DNA of 36,117 nt, from NCBI GenBank assembly GCA_002803225.1, contig NXFV01001930.1, positions 1 to 36,117 of the forward strand, written 5' to 3'. Each line of letters begins with the position of its first letter. The stretch's first letter is position 1. A model generated the notes under the pieces. It made no database searches and was not told the DNA's origin. It was given only the letters and a program-made list of their open reading frames with translations. Made by a program: the position numbers and the translations under genes. Of this stretch, positions 8,908-20,560 are shown one piece after another. This stretch comes from Gamarada debralockiae (lineage: Eukaryota > Ascomycota > Leotiomycetes > Helotiales > Hyphodiscaceae).

Positions 8908-11351
8908 GAAAGAATTCCTGAGTTGGACCCTGATTCGGGTTAGTTTTAAGATTCGCTGTCGCGGTGTGCAGCTTGGCTGAATGCAGGTTCAAAGGTGCGC
9001 GGGAGAAGCGTATATCTGGTCACAGGTGCATCTCGCTTCGGATTTGATTTGCGAAACTAAACTTCAACAAACTCAGACTCGTGTTCCAAGACCCACCCTT
9101 CAAAACGACCCAGAGTTTTTCACCTATAACTCTGCGAAAACAGCACAGAAAAAATCCAGAAAAAAACTACATATTAAATATAACAGTAAAGAACAAATTC
9201 GACATTGTTATATTACTGGCTTAGCGACCTCTTAATAGTTCATTCTAGGTTTGAATACATACTTGTTTTTAAATGTTCCTCACTTAACTTTCCGCCGGCT
9301 TTTTTTTTGGCCATATGAATTTTGCGTGGGTCGTTTTGACGGGAACACGAGTAGTCGTCCCCAACTTTCGAGCGCCAGTTTTCTGTTTTGTTTGGCAGTC
9401 TCATCGAGGCTTATGTCTACCTCACTCCCTCTCGTCTGTTATCCTGAAGTCGCAACGGATGAGAGATTTCTCCAGATCGGCTGCAAGCAGACTCTTCCAA
9501 TCGAGACGGTATCCTGTCAGGTCAGTGTCATGTATTGCCAAGAAATACTGGCGGGTGAGCTCTCCTGCAAAGCAGCAGTCGGGAAGATGCTAACAAGACC
9601 CTTTAAATAGCTCAAGTTTCGGCATGGAAGGGGCCTCGATCTCTCCGCACTATCCCCGCCACCAACACCACGACGCGATTCGTCTGAGACAGCTGCGTGC
9701 TCCTTCGAAATGCTCCGAGAGGCCGAAGATCTGTCTTGAGTTACCCTTCTCCGGGTCACCCAATTGAACTCACGAGCCATCTACGAACTGCATACACACA
9801 TATGGGGTCTGTCGAAGAAGCGGGGCACCTGATTACCAGCAAGGGCCCCGGCACATTCAGCCCAGGGACATTAAGTAGGAATGAGGCAAACTGGCTATTC
9901 CGGGTGCTGACATCTGCAGATCACCGCAACCTCTCCTGTGGCCATGTCTGCGCAGAGGTGCGGACACCTTCATAAAGTCTATATCCTTATGCTTGTTATC
10001 GTGGATTTTGTCTCCTGCCCCGTCAGACTCCATATGTTTGATTGGGGACAGGCAATCGATTGGCACCGAATCTCCAATTCAGCACCAGAGCCTGCTCTTG
10101 GGAACATGGTCCAGCGATTGAATATGAGACCGGATGCTCCTGGCTCGCAAGAGCTCAAATGGAATAGGGGATTTCGAGGCCGGGCATGCACCAAGAGATT
10201 GAGCTTCACCTGACTCTTGAGGATAAATCTGAACTCTGGCTGACACACACTCCCCCAATTCTAGGGCCCTGCAAATTCAAAGAGCGTCCACTTGCTTCAT
10301 CTCCTGCACAAATATATCCTTCATTTCTGAGTCCAACCAACCTCCATCTAATTCGCCTCTACAAGAACGGGACGAAGACACATTCCTTCTCTGTATCGTA
10401 CGCCTGACGATACTTCAGAATGCCGTAAGGCTTCTGTCCATGTTGTGCCAATACTCAATACACGCCTTCAGTCTCTATCCAAAGTGTATATATCGAGACA
10501 TCAAGCAATTGGAAATAATATGGAAATTGGGAAGAGAGTGAGGGGTATGTCAAGGCTATTCCATTACTCGGGTGAACAATTAATGAGAAGAACAAATTGA
10601 GCAAATGTCAGGCCTGTCCTTGGTTCGCTCTGTGTGTCAAAAGGCCCAGCGACAGCATATGCGGTACATAGTGACCGTCAGTGCAAGCATCTGATGTTGA
10701 GACATTGTTCTGCGTTGCTTGGTGGTTCGTTGTCGATTGCTGGTTCATACATGATTGCCATCAGGTTGAGTCACAAGTTGCAACTCTTAAGATTTTCTTG
10801 GAAACACATTGCTCTCCATCATTCTTTCTCTGTAGAACTCCAAATCATGGCATTTAAGTTCTTGAATTCGATTGACAGCAGGCGAGAGTCTTGCCAAGAG
10901 ATGTGAGTTTCTGTTGTTTTGTGCTGCTTGTCATGGTTAGCCCTGATTTCTTGACCTTTGTGATTTCAACCATGCCACTACATGTGAAGACATACGTGCG
11001 TTCTATGCCTTTCCATCGACTAACTACAAACCGCTGTGCAGCAAGTCCTGTGTAATATAATGGGGAGGTACTCTAGTGCCGTTCATATCGGAGTGCGCAG
11101 TCACCAACCGCAATTCAGCGAATCAAGCGCAGTGCATAGTAGCAACTCGTAGTAGTAGCACTAGAGATACACGCGAAGCTTCATCAACTCTCTCAAGGAC
11201 CTTCCTCTTCTGTGACTCAGCACGTGATGATGCAAGGTTCCTTGCAGATGATGACTCATTCGTGCAGCCAAGAAATCTATCCAGATATCCAGGAGCTCAA
11301 TTACTTCTATTCTCTTCTCTTTAGCTTCATATCTGATGTTCATAATACAAG
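8908..11351. other. 2.4-kb intergenic region, no supportable gene
   Basis: Includes the upstream side of the NACHT gene (8908 on) and the upstream side of the acetyltransferase gene (towards 11351). Many frames of 60-119 residues occur, for example 9251-9610 (+) and 9979-10248 (-), but none has a recognisable domain and they overlap each other on both strands without splice logic. A/T-rich tracts occur near 9145-9200 and a T-run near 9300-9309. Confidence 0.4.
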
Positions 11352-12202
11352 ATGGAGAAATACGCTGCTGAGTCAGATCGCCTGTGGCTTCAACCTCTAA
11401 GCATCGAGGAGCATCTAGACGATTATCACCTCATTGTATCGAACGAAAAAGCTATGATGTGGTCGTAATGCCCCCCTCCTTTTTCCTTCCATCTCCTTCC
11501 CATACATTTCCTCATGCCTCTAACTTTATAGAACGTTTCATAGAATGCGAGATATCTCAACAGGCCTCGAACACACGAAGCAAATGTTGTCTAACCGCAT
11601 CTCTACCCCTGAAAAGCCTTATGTTGAGGTCTACGCTATTTTATTACGGCCGTTGAGTGACAAAGGAGATGAGAGAGACGGGAAGGATGGTTGGGGGAAG
11701 GCAAGAATGATCGGCACTGTCGGCGCTCCGAGAAATGAACCAGCTGGTGCTGAGATTGGGTATGGATTGCATCCTGACTATTGGGGGAAAGGGTATATGA
11801 GTGAGGCTTTGAAGTTGTTTATTGGCATTTATTGGGGCCCTGGAAGTGCGTTCTCTCCTTGTGATGGTGCCGTCGAGCATTTCGCACACCATTTTTTCTT
11901 GTCTTCATGGGTGATTATCACGAGGATTGAGAGTGTCTAACTAACCGATTCTTCGAGTAGGGGAAGCTTCGAGAGAAACCCTCATAGCTGAGATTGACCC
12001 TGACAATACCGCAAGTGAGCGAGTGGTAAAGAAAGTGGGGTTTAAGAAGGGGGAACTCTTGAAGGATTGTTATCAACGGGCATCAGAAGCTCGCGCTGGC
12101 ATAATCCAGAAGAGAGATCAGCGGCGTTGGTACTTACATCGTCCAAAAGAAGGCTTATGGGATGGTTATGATATCGGTCAAGTGACAAATGCCCCTGAGT
12201 AG
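11352..12202 (+). CDS. GNAT-family N-acetyltransferase (RimJ/RimL-like)
   Basis: Exons 11352-11464, 11532-11845 and 11961-12202 encode 222 residues in one frame. Intron 1 (GTAATG...TTATAG, 67 nt, CTAAC branch) could also end 12 nt later at 11543, which would remove four residues without changing frame. Intron 2 (GTGCGT...GAGTAG, 115 nt) has a CTAACTAAC branch. The first exon gives SDRLWLQPLSIEEHLDDYHL, the usual opening beta-helix of Acetyltransf_3 proteins. Exon 2 carries the acetyl-CoA-binding stretch IGYGLHPDYWGKGYMSEAL, and exon 3 gives IAEIDPDNTASERVVKKVGF, the closing motif in which a residue after the binding loop packs on CoA. The fold transfers acetyl from acetyl-CoA to an amine; the substrate cannot be told. 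All canonical parts are present, so it is probably functional. Confidence 0.82.
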
Positions 12203-12479
12203 ATTCTTAGAATCTTAGCTATTAGTTTCCGTCTCTAGGTTTTGGATTTGAGTCAAGACAGTATCCTCTCCGAAACTACACATTCTATATTTTGACTGCG
12301 AAACAAGTTTCTTGGCTTTGCGAATGCCTACAGGAGGAGGTCCGATACTCAGGACAGGGCACAATAAGACTACATATAGAAGAACATTTTGAGGGTTTTG
12401 GAAAATAAATCTCATTACGTCATATTCCACAGTCTTCACGATCTCTACATCATCGTCTCTTATTATAGCCCTTTTCAAA
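12203..12479. other. Short intergenic spacer
   Basis: Contains the 3' flank of the acetyltransferase gene and an AT-rich leader ahead of ATG 12480 (ATTATAGCCCTTTTCAAA). No distinct element is seen. Confidence 0.3.
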
Positions 12480-12754
12480 ATGAAGTTCTCCTTACTCATC
12501 AGAAGCACCGCCTTACTCTTCGCCTCAAGTCATACAATAACTATACCAACCATCATTAATGCAGAGATTGAAAAAGCCGGTTTCACCACCAAAACTTATC
12601 TACATAGGGTTGCTCTTCCACTTTCCATACTCTCTCAATCTATGCTGATCTTTGATAGCCTCCCATCAGGAGGTGCAAGGCGGTGCTACAGCTCGCAATT
12701 TCGACCTCTCCATTTTGCAAGGTACCGCTGAAGTCACTGCTAGACTGTAGGTAA
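12480..12754 (+). pseudogene. Possible secreted-peptide gene or relic
   Basis: ATG 12480 starts MKFSLLIRSTALLFASSHTI, a plausible signal peptide, followed by IPTIINAEIEKAG. The frame then loses coding character and ends at 12731. A second frame, from about 12660, reads QGGATARNFDLSILQGTAEV and stops at TAG 12752-12754. An intron joining the two would need a weak donor (GTTTCA at about 12579), although CTGATCTTTGATAG near 12646-12659 is a fair branch and acceptor. The TAG is directly followed by GTAAAT and, about 50 nt on, CACACTAG, as if an exon end CAG had mutated to TAG. The likeliest readings are a decayed small secreted protein gene or a gene with a non-canonical intron. No family is recognised. 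Confidence 0.3.
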
Positions 12755-14365
12755 ATAACAAGTAGATTGGTGAGACTTCTCTTACTCATTCACACTAGGT
12801 TGATGGGACAAGAGCTCATCACAAGGCCTTAAAATCCCATATCACTTGAGCGAAAGTTACCCTGCATTACACCCTAACTTCCCTGACAAGCGAGCAGGAC
12901 TGCCCCCATTTCTACGGCAACAAGAAAGAAGAAATCCAACAAGACAACAGAAATTACGACCTTCAAGGCCACTTGCAATGCTGTAAATTTCCGAGCTCCC
13001 TAACTTTGCTAGCAAGGTGCATAATGGTGGATGCCGAGGCCTGCTCAAGGAGCATATCAGAGTACAGCTGGACGTGCACCAAATAAACCCTAGCATAATA
13101 ACCTATCCATTGTGTCCAAAACTAATGGGAGTTGAGGATGTGCAGAGATAGAGTGACCCAAAAGTTTTCATCAGGTCAATTTGTCTCTTGTAGGGTCCCA
13201 GAGGGTGTCAACCGCTTACAAAACACCAGATATGCAGACGTTGCATTCAAGGCGTATTTGAGAGCCGATCCAGATTGTCACGAATGCCTAAATCCGAATT
13301 TCAACTCGCGCTGAAGCCATGCCTAAACTCATGTTGCGTATCTGGGATTGATGATCTGTTGTAAGTGTGACTTTCTGATCTGCACATGTTACTAGCTACT
13401 CTGGCGTCGCGGTCATACTTGGGAAGAGTTCGATGCTGATGCAGAGCAAGGCAACAGCATAACGAAGACAACGAAACATTACTTTTACTTATCGGAAGGT
13501 TCTTTCGGAGGTGTCCAAACTGCTGCTGCAACCTTGAAAAAGATGAAGGCTGCGATCACTTATATATTTTTCAATTTCCGCTACTATAGCATTTCGGGGG
13601 TTTCCTAATCCAACATATGATGATCCTAATGAGTAGTAGGTCGAGAATCTGCAGGGGGTCCCAACCACGAATTTTTGCTAGCGATATTTAGCTCCGTGGG
13701 AGGATGTTGAAGAAAATGGGTGGCTTGGACAAGGTGATGCTTGTCGATGTCATAACCGATACATGCCCGCCATTGAATCCTGACCGTTATATCAATGATG
13801 ATAATCATAACGAGTTCGATTATAGGGAGAGAATGATTAGGTACACAAGAGATCAGGGCCCCGAACTTCGTTCCATGATGACAAACAATACTTAGCCCTT
13901 GGTGCTAGGAGACATTGGGGTGCCATGGTAGCTCCGAAAATTATTTTTAGCCTCCAGTCACTGCGGTCACATTTTGCTCAATTTACTATCAACTTATTTT
14001 AAGGCCCTTACGGACTGCACTGCACAAATGCCCCTCGATTTGGCGCTCCATCATGTGTCATCAGTCCACAATATGTGACATCGTAAATACCATCTTTGTT
14101 TGCACCCCCAGGGTGATAATTGTCCCTTTTGTAGATTGTATCGAGTCTTGAAGTTGCAGCGAGAAACAATACATCCTCGGTAGACATATATGGTGAAACG
14201 TATTCACATGGAAGTGGTCACAGCGTTCTTGATGCTTCATCGAGGATAACATATATTTGTGAGGCTATGTGAGAACTAGATAGGAACTTTCAGAGAATGA
14301 CTCGATGAAACTGCGACTTCATAACAAGGAGAACATTGAACAAAAGCATGTAGACAAATCAGAAG
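12755..14365. other. 1.6-kb intergenic region, no supportable gene
   Basis: Only short overlapping frames on both strands (60-79 residues), none with a domain. It separates the possible peptide relic from the 3' end of the C2H2 gene. Composition is unremarkable. Confidence 0.4.
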
Positions 14366-14433
14366 AACACTCATAGGACAACACTCATAGGACAACACTC
14401 ATAGGACAACACTCATAGGACAACACTCATAGG
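14366..14433. repeat. 14-bp perfect tandem repeat, 4.9 copies
   Basis: The unit AACACTCATAGGAC is repeated without mismatch at 14366-14379, 14380-14393, 14394-14407 and 14408-14421, with a partial fifth copy to 14433. It lies about 50 bp past the stop codon of the C2H2 gene, so it is probably within or near its 3' UTR. Perfect identity means recent expansion or contraction by slippage; it should be a length-polymorphic minisatellite. Confidence 0.95.
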
Positions 14434-14480
14434 TTTTCCACACTCCCTCGTCTCGAAGTGAGATCACTTGCAACTGTCCA

Positions 14481-16049
14481 TCATTCAGTGATGCCGTGGA
14501 CGTTCTTCATGTGCTTCACCATATCCCTCTCGCGCATCCAGCCCTTCGTGCCAACACGATCACATCCTTGGTATCTGCATTGAAACGGAGAAGGATGATC
14601 TTTCTTCAGATGCTTCTTGAGAAGGCTGTTGGTCTCAAATCCGTTCATCAAGACTCGGTCACAGCCCATAACCTCGCAGACATACGCAGACGAGCTGTGG
14701 CGCTGAAGCATGTGATCTGTGAGCTCTTCCAGAGTCTTGAGCGCCAGTGCCCCAAAATAGTCACCCTCACAAGCTTTGTCGCGGCAAGAGAAGAGCGAAC
14801 TGCTCTCGGAATCCTCAATACGGTGGTAAATGCGGATATGTTGACGGAGGTGGTCTTTGCGCTTGAATCCATTGTTGCCTCTATAACTGCATTGGAAAAA
14901 TGGTCAGCTTTAATTTCCTCACTTTATCGGGTCCTGAGGGTAAATGATCCACAACATGAACCAAAAGACAATGCGCTAACTTACTTGCGGCAATGTGGGC
15001 AAGGGTGGCGAGTGACATTTGCCTTGTGAGTCAGCTGGTGTCGAAGGAGATCCGCAATCCGTGTGGCCTCGGATCCACAATCAGGATATCTGCAAACATA
15101 GGCTGCGTGCATAGTAGAACTTCCATGATTATCGAGGTGTGCTTGAAAATCGAAGACTAGTCCACACTGGGCACAACTGTATTTAATATCCCCGTGCGAT
15201 ATCTCGATATGATTCACATTTTGCCCACCCACCCACTCATAATAGCTACCTAACACTCGCTGCCCGCATCCTGGCACTGCACAGCAGACTGAGTTGTGTC
15301 TTGTCCACTTCGAGTGGTTTATCAACTCCTTGAACGTCAGAAACTTCAGCCCGCATTCATCTTTGTCGCAGACAAAGGGAAGATGGGTCGCTGCCTTGCT
15401 TCGTGAGCAGTATATGTTCACAGAATCGAAGTTGAGGAATTGCTCTTTGGTATCGAGAGGGGCGTCACAAGTGGCACAGATTTCCTTGTGATATATAAAT
15501 CTATAGAAGATATTCAGGCTAGTGCAATTAGCAACTGCCCTGTACCGATGGTATACTAAGAGCGACTCACATGACCTCGCTCTTGCGCGATGTATTCTCC
15601 TCTGATCTACTGGCGGTATTTTCAGCCCCAGGGAAATTATCCCTAGCATTCTGGTGCTCGGTAGGTTTGACGGTCGGTGAGGAGAGAATCTCATTAGCTT
15701 CGATGGGTGCCTCCGGAATGTACCCGATACTCATCGCGTGGGGGAATCCAGTCTGGGGAATGTCTGCCCATTGGAAATTCGGCCAATCAACATTGCCTGC
15801 TACCAGTGGGAGCAACGTCTGGCACGGCCCGGTACCGAGGCAGGAGTATTCGACTTCAGGCTCTCTCTCGATTTCTGGGATATCAACGCGATGTTCGGGG
15901 ACGGCGGATTGGGTGTATTCGTGCATCAGTCCAGCCCTTTTTCTGTGAGCATGTCTTTTTTTTAAGACTTACCAGTCAGGCTGCAGCAACTCCTCCTCCT
16001 GACGCAAGAGGTCTTCGAATGATCGCCATGATTGGTCCGTGTTGTCCAT
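14481..16049 (-). CDS. C2H2 zinc-finger protein with about eight fingers
   Basis: Proposed exons 16049-15973, 15936-15571, 15500-14985 and 14886-14481 give 454 residues. Introns 2 (70 nt, GTGAGT...CTATAG) and 3 (98 nt, GTAAGT...ATGCAG) are secure. Intron 1 would be only 36 nt and lacks a good branch site, so the true start may instead be ATG 15926 or the first intron may differ; the first exon, MDNTDQSWRSFEDLLRQEEE, still looks genuinely coding. The N-terminal 145 residues are acidic and disordered. The rest is a run of C2H2 fingers, for example CDKDECGLKFLTF, CAQCGLVFDFQAHLDNH and CRYPDCGSEATRIADLLRHQ. Intron 3 splits the finger PHCRNYRGNNGFKRKDHLRQ, a form common in Pezizomycotina. It is likely a nuclear DNA-binding protein; targets are unknown. 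Confidence 0.82.
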
Positions 16050-17457
16050 GGCGGTGGCGGAGTGCAGCTGCGACGCGTCGAGTCGGTGAAAAAGGGCGGA
16101 TGCTTGAGTTTTCTTGCGTAAAGCAGCGATGGATTTTTGATGAGCAGGCGAAGCTATGGTGCGAGATTGTGTGTCAAGGAGGTGTGGGATTGATGGTGGG
16201 GTAAAGGAGATAAAATGCTGAGGACGGTTACGCCCTCGCCGCTTTTGTCCAAGCTCCTTTTAGCGTTTGGGGGCCATAAAAGGGCAAGTTGCATGGCTGC
16301 ACGCTTCACTTCCTCTCTTTCCTTTACTGCGGAGTACCACAAGACATATCTCAAAACCGATAGAGCCCTCAGGTCCTATCATTCTTTCTGTGACGGTCGC
16401 GATTGAACTAGTCTTGGGAACTTCTGGCCTCATCCAGGTCATCCTCAACGTACCGCTTTTTTCGCGGTGAACAGAGGCAACTGTCAGAATTCTTCGCTCC
16501 ATGCTTCTATGTACACGTAGTTTTGCGTTGTATTGATGATACTTCTGCTCCCCTTTCAAGTGTGAGAGTGTTGATCGCTCTCCCATAGTATGGCTGAAGC
16601 CGAAGTACAATCACGTGATCCTCATGCAGCTCTTCCAGCTTCGAAGAATATAGAAACTATAGAACTTAAGTGGCCAAATATATTAGCAGAAGACAGTGGA
16701 TACCGAAGTACGTTCACTTCTTTTAGTATCTCCAAGTCTTCCGGATAATGTCAAGTCATGTGACTTCACATTCTCTCTTCTCTCATAATAAAGCTACCTT
16801 AGGTTCCGGGAATGGTAAAGCAAATCGTGCTTGAAAGAGGCCATATGAGAGCAATACTTTATAAAGTATTTCTTAAATACGTTCTGGAGGCCTATCAAGG
16901 AAGACGTGTTTGGGGGCCATTCATGAAACGATCACCTCAACACCGGATTACAACGCACCACGTCAGAACACTCTGCACTGCAGGGCCAGGAAGGAGGCAA
17001 GGTCAAAAATTTAGTGTAACAGAAAGTGCCTTTCTGCTGGATGGGACATCGGCGATAAGGCTTGCTTGTCCAGAAGCCGCTGTTTCATGTTCTAATTCCA
17101 TCGCGGCTAGTGTTGGGGGGCTGAAAACAATGAGACTACGTTGAAGTCTGGAATCGTATTTCTATGCACAATTTCTTATTGTTCTTCAGTTTTATCGTTG
17201 ACTTGGGTGAGACGAAGTTCTGGAACTAAATAACGTTGATTCCTGATCGATTTAATTTTTTTCGTCACGCAATTGCTTCCAAAGGATCATACCTCCTAAC
17301 TACGCGCCCGAAGTCCGAGAGACCAGAGTGGCCGAGCCTTCTCCTGCCAGGAGTAGTGCGAGCTGTGCGATTACCATCCGTTGCACCTGCGCTAACCCGT
17401 TCATCAAATACGGCACACCATCAACTCTTTGCTTTCTAGTAGCTGTCAGCCCAAATC
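16050..17457. other. 1.4-kb intergenic region, no supportable gene
   Basis: Holds the upstream side of the C2H2 gene and the upstream side of the HET relic. A 116-residue minus-strand frame (16260-16610) and a 110-residue plus-strand frame (16812-17144) show no recognisable domain. A sequence GAGTGGCCGAG near 17326 recalls the start of a serine tRNA but no cloverleaf follows. Confidence 0.4.
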
Positions 17458-18041
17458 ATGTTTGGGGGGCCAATGACCATGGCTAAGTGGAAGCGGCGTT
17501 CAAGGTTACCGGCTTGGAAGTCATCAGACTACAAAAGGCTTACCGGTCCTCGAGATACTCGAGTACTTATCATTGCTCCTGGAAGTGGCCATGGCCAGCA
17601 AGTCCAATGCGCACTCCGTACGATCTCCCTCGAGGATCCAAATGCCAGCTTTGAAGCTTTATCTTACATGTGGGGGAAATTGAAGTCTATTAATAGAGCT
17701 CCTATTGTGCGAGAGTTCTTTTCCATCTGTGTCCATGGGCACCGATTTGAAGTCACGCCGAATCTTTTCAACGCCCTGTTGCATTTGCGCCACCGGGATT
17801 AAAAGAGGGTTTTGTGGGTAGACACTGTTTGCATAAACCAAGCTGATTTCGAGGAACGTGGGCAACAAGTTAAGTTATGGACCACATGTACACGAAAGCG
17901 GACCAAGCAGTGGTTGATTTGGGATTTAGTTTTGCCGGAATTCGCGCCTCGGAAGATGGCGCCGCAAGATATCATTTAGTCGAATGGTACAGGCACCATG
18001 TGACCAATCGCAGTCTTAAACAAACTGGGCTAGCGATTTAA
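17458..18041 (+). pseudogene. HET-domain (heterokaryon incompatibility) pseudogene fragment
   Basis: The frame from ATG 17458 matches the opening of a HET domain: RVLIIAPGSGHGQQVQCAL, then FEALSYMWG (from 17653), then FEVTPNLFNALLHLRHRD. An in-frame TAA at 17800-17802 interrupts it. The same frame continues KRVLWVDTVCINQADFEERG, the most diagnostic HET block. Near 17877 the frame slips by one base, and the next frame reads MDHMYTKADQAVVDLGFSF, the following conserved block, before ending at TAA 18039-18041. HET domains trigger cell death upon recognition of incompatible partners. One stop, one apparent 1-base deletion and loss of the usual long C-terminus make this a truncated dead copy. The stop fits a single C-to-T or A-to-T change. 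The DNA is otherwise unmutated, so decay seems recent. Confidence 0.85.
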
Positions 18042-18561
18042 ACGCCTATTAATTAACTAACAAACCTACACTTAAGTAGTTCGGAGAATAATATCACGTG
18101 GGTGGCTATCGCATATGATAAAACGCCATCCTCTAAAACAAATCAGTAATAACACAGTAATAATATACTACCTTTTTCAAAGTTTGAAACGAATGCTATT
18201 AGAAAGGGTCATTCTTGTGTAGAGGTTCATTTTTACAAAGAAAAGTCGAAGCGTGACATTTCTGTCCTAAATCGAGTAAATGTGTGTGGCATTGCCGGAA
18301 GTTTGAAAAATGTAGCATTTCAGGGGTTCAACCGCTTGTTTTATGTCCGCTGGAAAAGATAACATAATATAATGAATGGACTAGACTGAAGACCACTTGT
18401 GGTTTGATTTTCTAACTCTACAAAGCATTATTAATGACAAGAACAATGGGGCTAAATGTTCTGTAACGCAAATCATGTAACTAATAAACATAAAAACGAG
18501 AAAATACTTATTCATGAACTCACTACCAACGCAAGGTCCTAATTTTACCCCGCCCCAGTCT
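18042..18561. other. AT-rich 3' flank between HET relic and permease
   Basis: AT-rich DNA without frames of note. It contains the 3' end region of the permease gene (minus strand). No repeat or RNA gene recognised. Confidence 0.4.
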
Positions 18562-20560
18562 TCACATCACCTCTTGCACCCTAACCCTTGCCCCGATACC
18601 CTCCTGCGTCTCCTTCCCTGACGTCCTAGTACTTCCGCCGTCAGAGATTTCTTTCCCATCGCCATGTCGCCCGGTCCACAACTTCGCCTGCTTCGCCCTG
18701 ACGAACCAAGGGGGTATACCTCCCGTCGGCTTATAAGTCCAGTATTCAGCAGCATCAGCATCCGGTGGTTCAATCCTCCCTCTACTGACCAATCTTGTGA
18801 CATAAATCAAGCCGTTGAGAACCGTATAGGTGAACAAGCCAGCGATCAGTCCATATGCGACAGAGTAAGAGAAAGGCATCGCGGCAATAGTGACGAAAGC
18901 CGGTAGAGCATCGCCAATGAAGTTCCAGTTCACAGAGGTGACCTGGCGCATCATCAAGCATCCCACGAGAACTAATGTGCAGCCAGTAGCCCATGGTGGG
19001 ATGGAGGCAAATATTGGTGCGAAGAATACCGAGATCAGGAAGCAGAGCCCGGTTGTCATCGCGGTCAGGCCCGTGCGCCCTCCCTCTGTGATACCTGCAC
19101 CTGACTCAATAAATGCTGTGGACGGCGAGCTGCCAAAAAGAGAACCAATGGAAATTGTCAGGGCGTCTGTGCAATAGGCGATTGTGGAACGTGGGAAATC
19201 TCCTGATTCGGGATCGACGACGCCGGAGAAGCGTGCCATGGAGTAGAGAGTTGCGGTACAATCGATTATGTCGACGTAGAGGAATGTGAAGAGTGCAAGG
19301 GCGAAGTGTCCGCCTGCTCCACTGACGTTCCAGTCTTGGGCGATGAGGGTGTTCTGGATGGGGTGGAAGGCGACGATTTGTTTGAAGAAGGCGAACATTT
19401 CATCGCCTGATTCGGTATGTGGGAAATAGGTGAACTCTGTGTTTCGGCTGAAGAGCAGTCAGCCTGTTCATTAGAGAGGGGACAAGATTACATACGGCCA
19501 GGAGATGATGGAGACAACAATGATCCCGATGATCATGGCGGATTTTACTCGATACGACATCAAATATGTTGTCAGTACACCACCAAAAATGACTCCAATC
19601 CACAGCTATTTCTGTGTTAGTAATTGGCTTTAACTGAGGGTGTTAAACTTACGGTTGGGTTGGTCATTTTATGGCTCGCACAATGGCCATCTGTGTCTAG
19701 ATACTGAGGGGCACAGCCTCCAATATCCGTTGGAGTCGCAGAAGACCCTGTAATCAAACCGATACCAGAATATGACATTCCAATCTCAGTGAGAAAAAGT
19801 CCGATACCCACCCCACTGGCAACTTTGATCGAGTGAGGGATGATTTTGACAAGCCATTGTCGCATGCCAATCAACGAAAGCAAAACGAAGATGAAGCCTT
19901 CAACGAAGACTGCTGTGAGAGCGAGTCGATAGGGGATCGGGCCGGTGCCGTGGAAACCGACAACTTGATAAGTAAAGTAGGCATTCAATCCCATCCCTGG
20001 CCTGCCTTATATTAATACCCGAGACAGTAAGATGCCAGAACACTTACGCAAGCGCAACGGGGAGGTTCGTAAGGAAGCCAAAGGCGAAAGATCCAACACC
20101 AGCAATTGCTGCTGTGGCAGTAATCAGATCTCGATTGATTCCTGATAATATAAGCTTCCTTGTTTTTGTACTGATGGCAGAGACAAACCAATTAAACATT
20201 CCTCGTATTTCAGGTCCTTCGAACACGTTGGGTCCTTGGTATCGGTGCACACGCAAGTTCCCCCACTTTGAGTCAGGATCGACGCCTGTTGGAGTCAGAG
20301 AAGATAGATCGTTTCTGAAGGACAAACTCACATTAACAGCAATAATATATGACATGGTGAAGAAGGTGGTCAGCCCAGCTCGGATCTCGGTGACGAACTT
20401 TGCGCCTTTCCTCTCCTTTGGCTGCTAGGAGTCAGCGAGATCGCTAGTTGAGGAGAATGGATGTTACATGGCCGGATCCATCTAGTCGAAATACTCTTCC
20501 GAATGTCGACTGAGAGATCTTTACATCTATAGATTTGATCGAGTCCTTGATTGAAACCAT
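18562..20560 (-). CDS. azgA: AzgA-type purine (adenine/guanine/hypoxanthine) permease
   Basis: Seven exons, 20560-20468, 20421-20332, 20285-20189, 20141-20048, 20001-19653, 19605-19496 and 19447-18562, join in frame to 572 residues. The six introns are all 46-48 nt, with normal donors except GTTTGT in intron 3. The length matches AzgA (about 580 residues in Aspergillus nidulans). Diagnostic stretches are the N-terminal GHPKERKGAKFVTEIRAGLT, RDLITATAAIAGVGSF, PGMGLNAYFTYQVVG and the C-half IESGAGITEGGRTGLTA. Many hydrophobic helices (12-14 expected) are visible. In this family the protein sits in the plasma membrane and takes up adenine, guanine and hypoxanthine with protons. The C-terminus after the last helix is hydrophilic. 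No defect is seen. It is divergent from the methyltransferase-like gene across 1.8 kb; specificity is by family, not proven here. Confidence 0.93.

Noticed and set aside
14366..14433. Tandem repeat considered as a CRISPR-like array
   Set aside because: Units are head to tail with no spacers, in a eukaryotic genome; it is a minisatellite.
16260..16610. 116-codon minus-strand frame
   Set aside because: No recognisable motif, no splice partner, and an overlapping plus-strand frame of similar quality.
17316..17390. GAGTGGCCGAG resembling the D-arm region of a serine tRNA
   Set aside because: No anticodon arm, T-arm (GGTTCGANTCC) or acceptor stem pairing follows; no tRNA can be folded.
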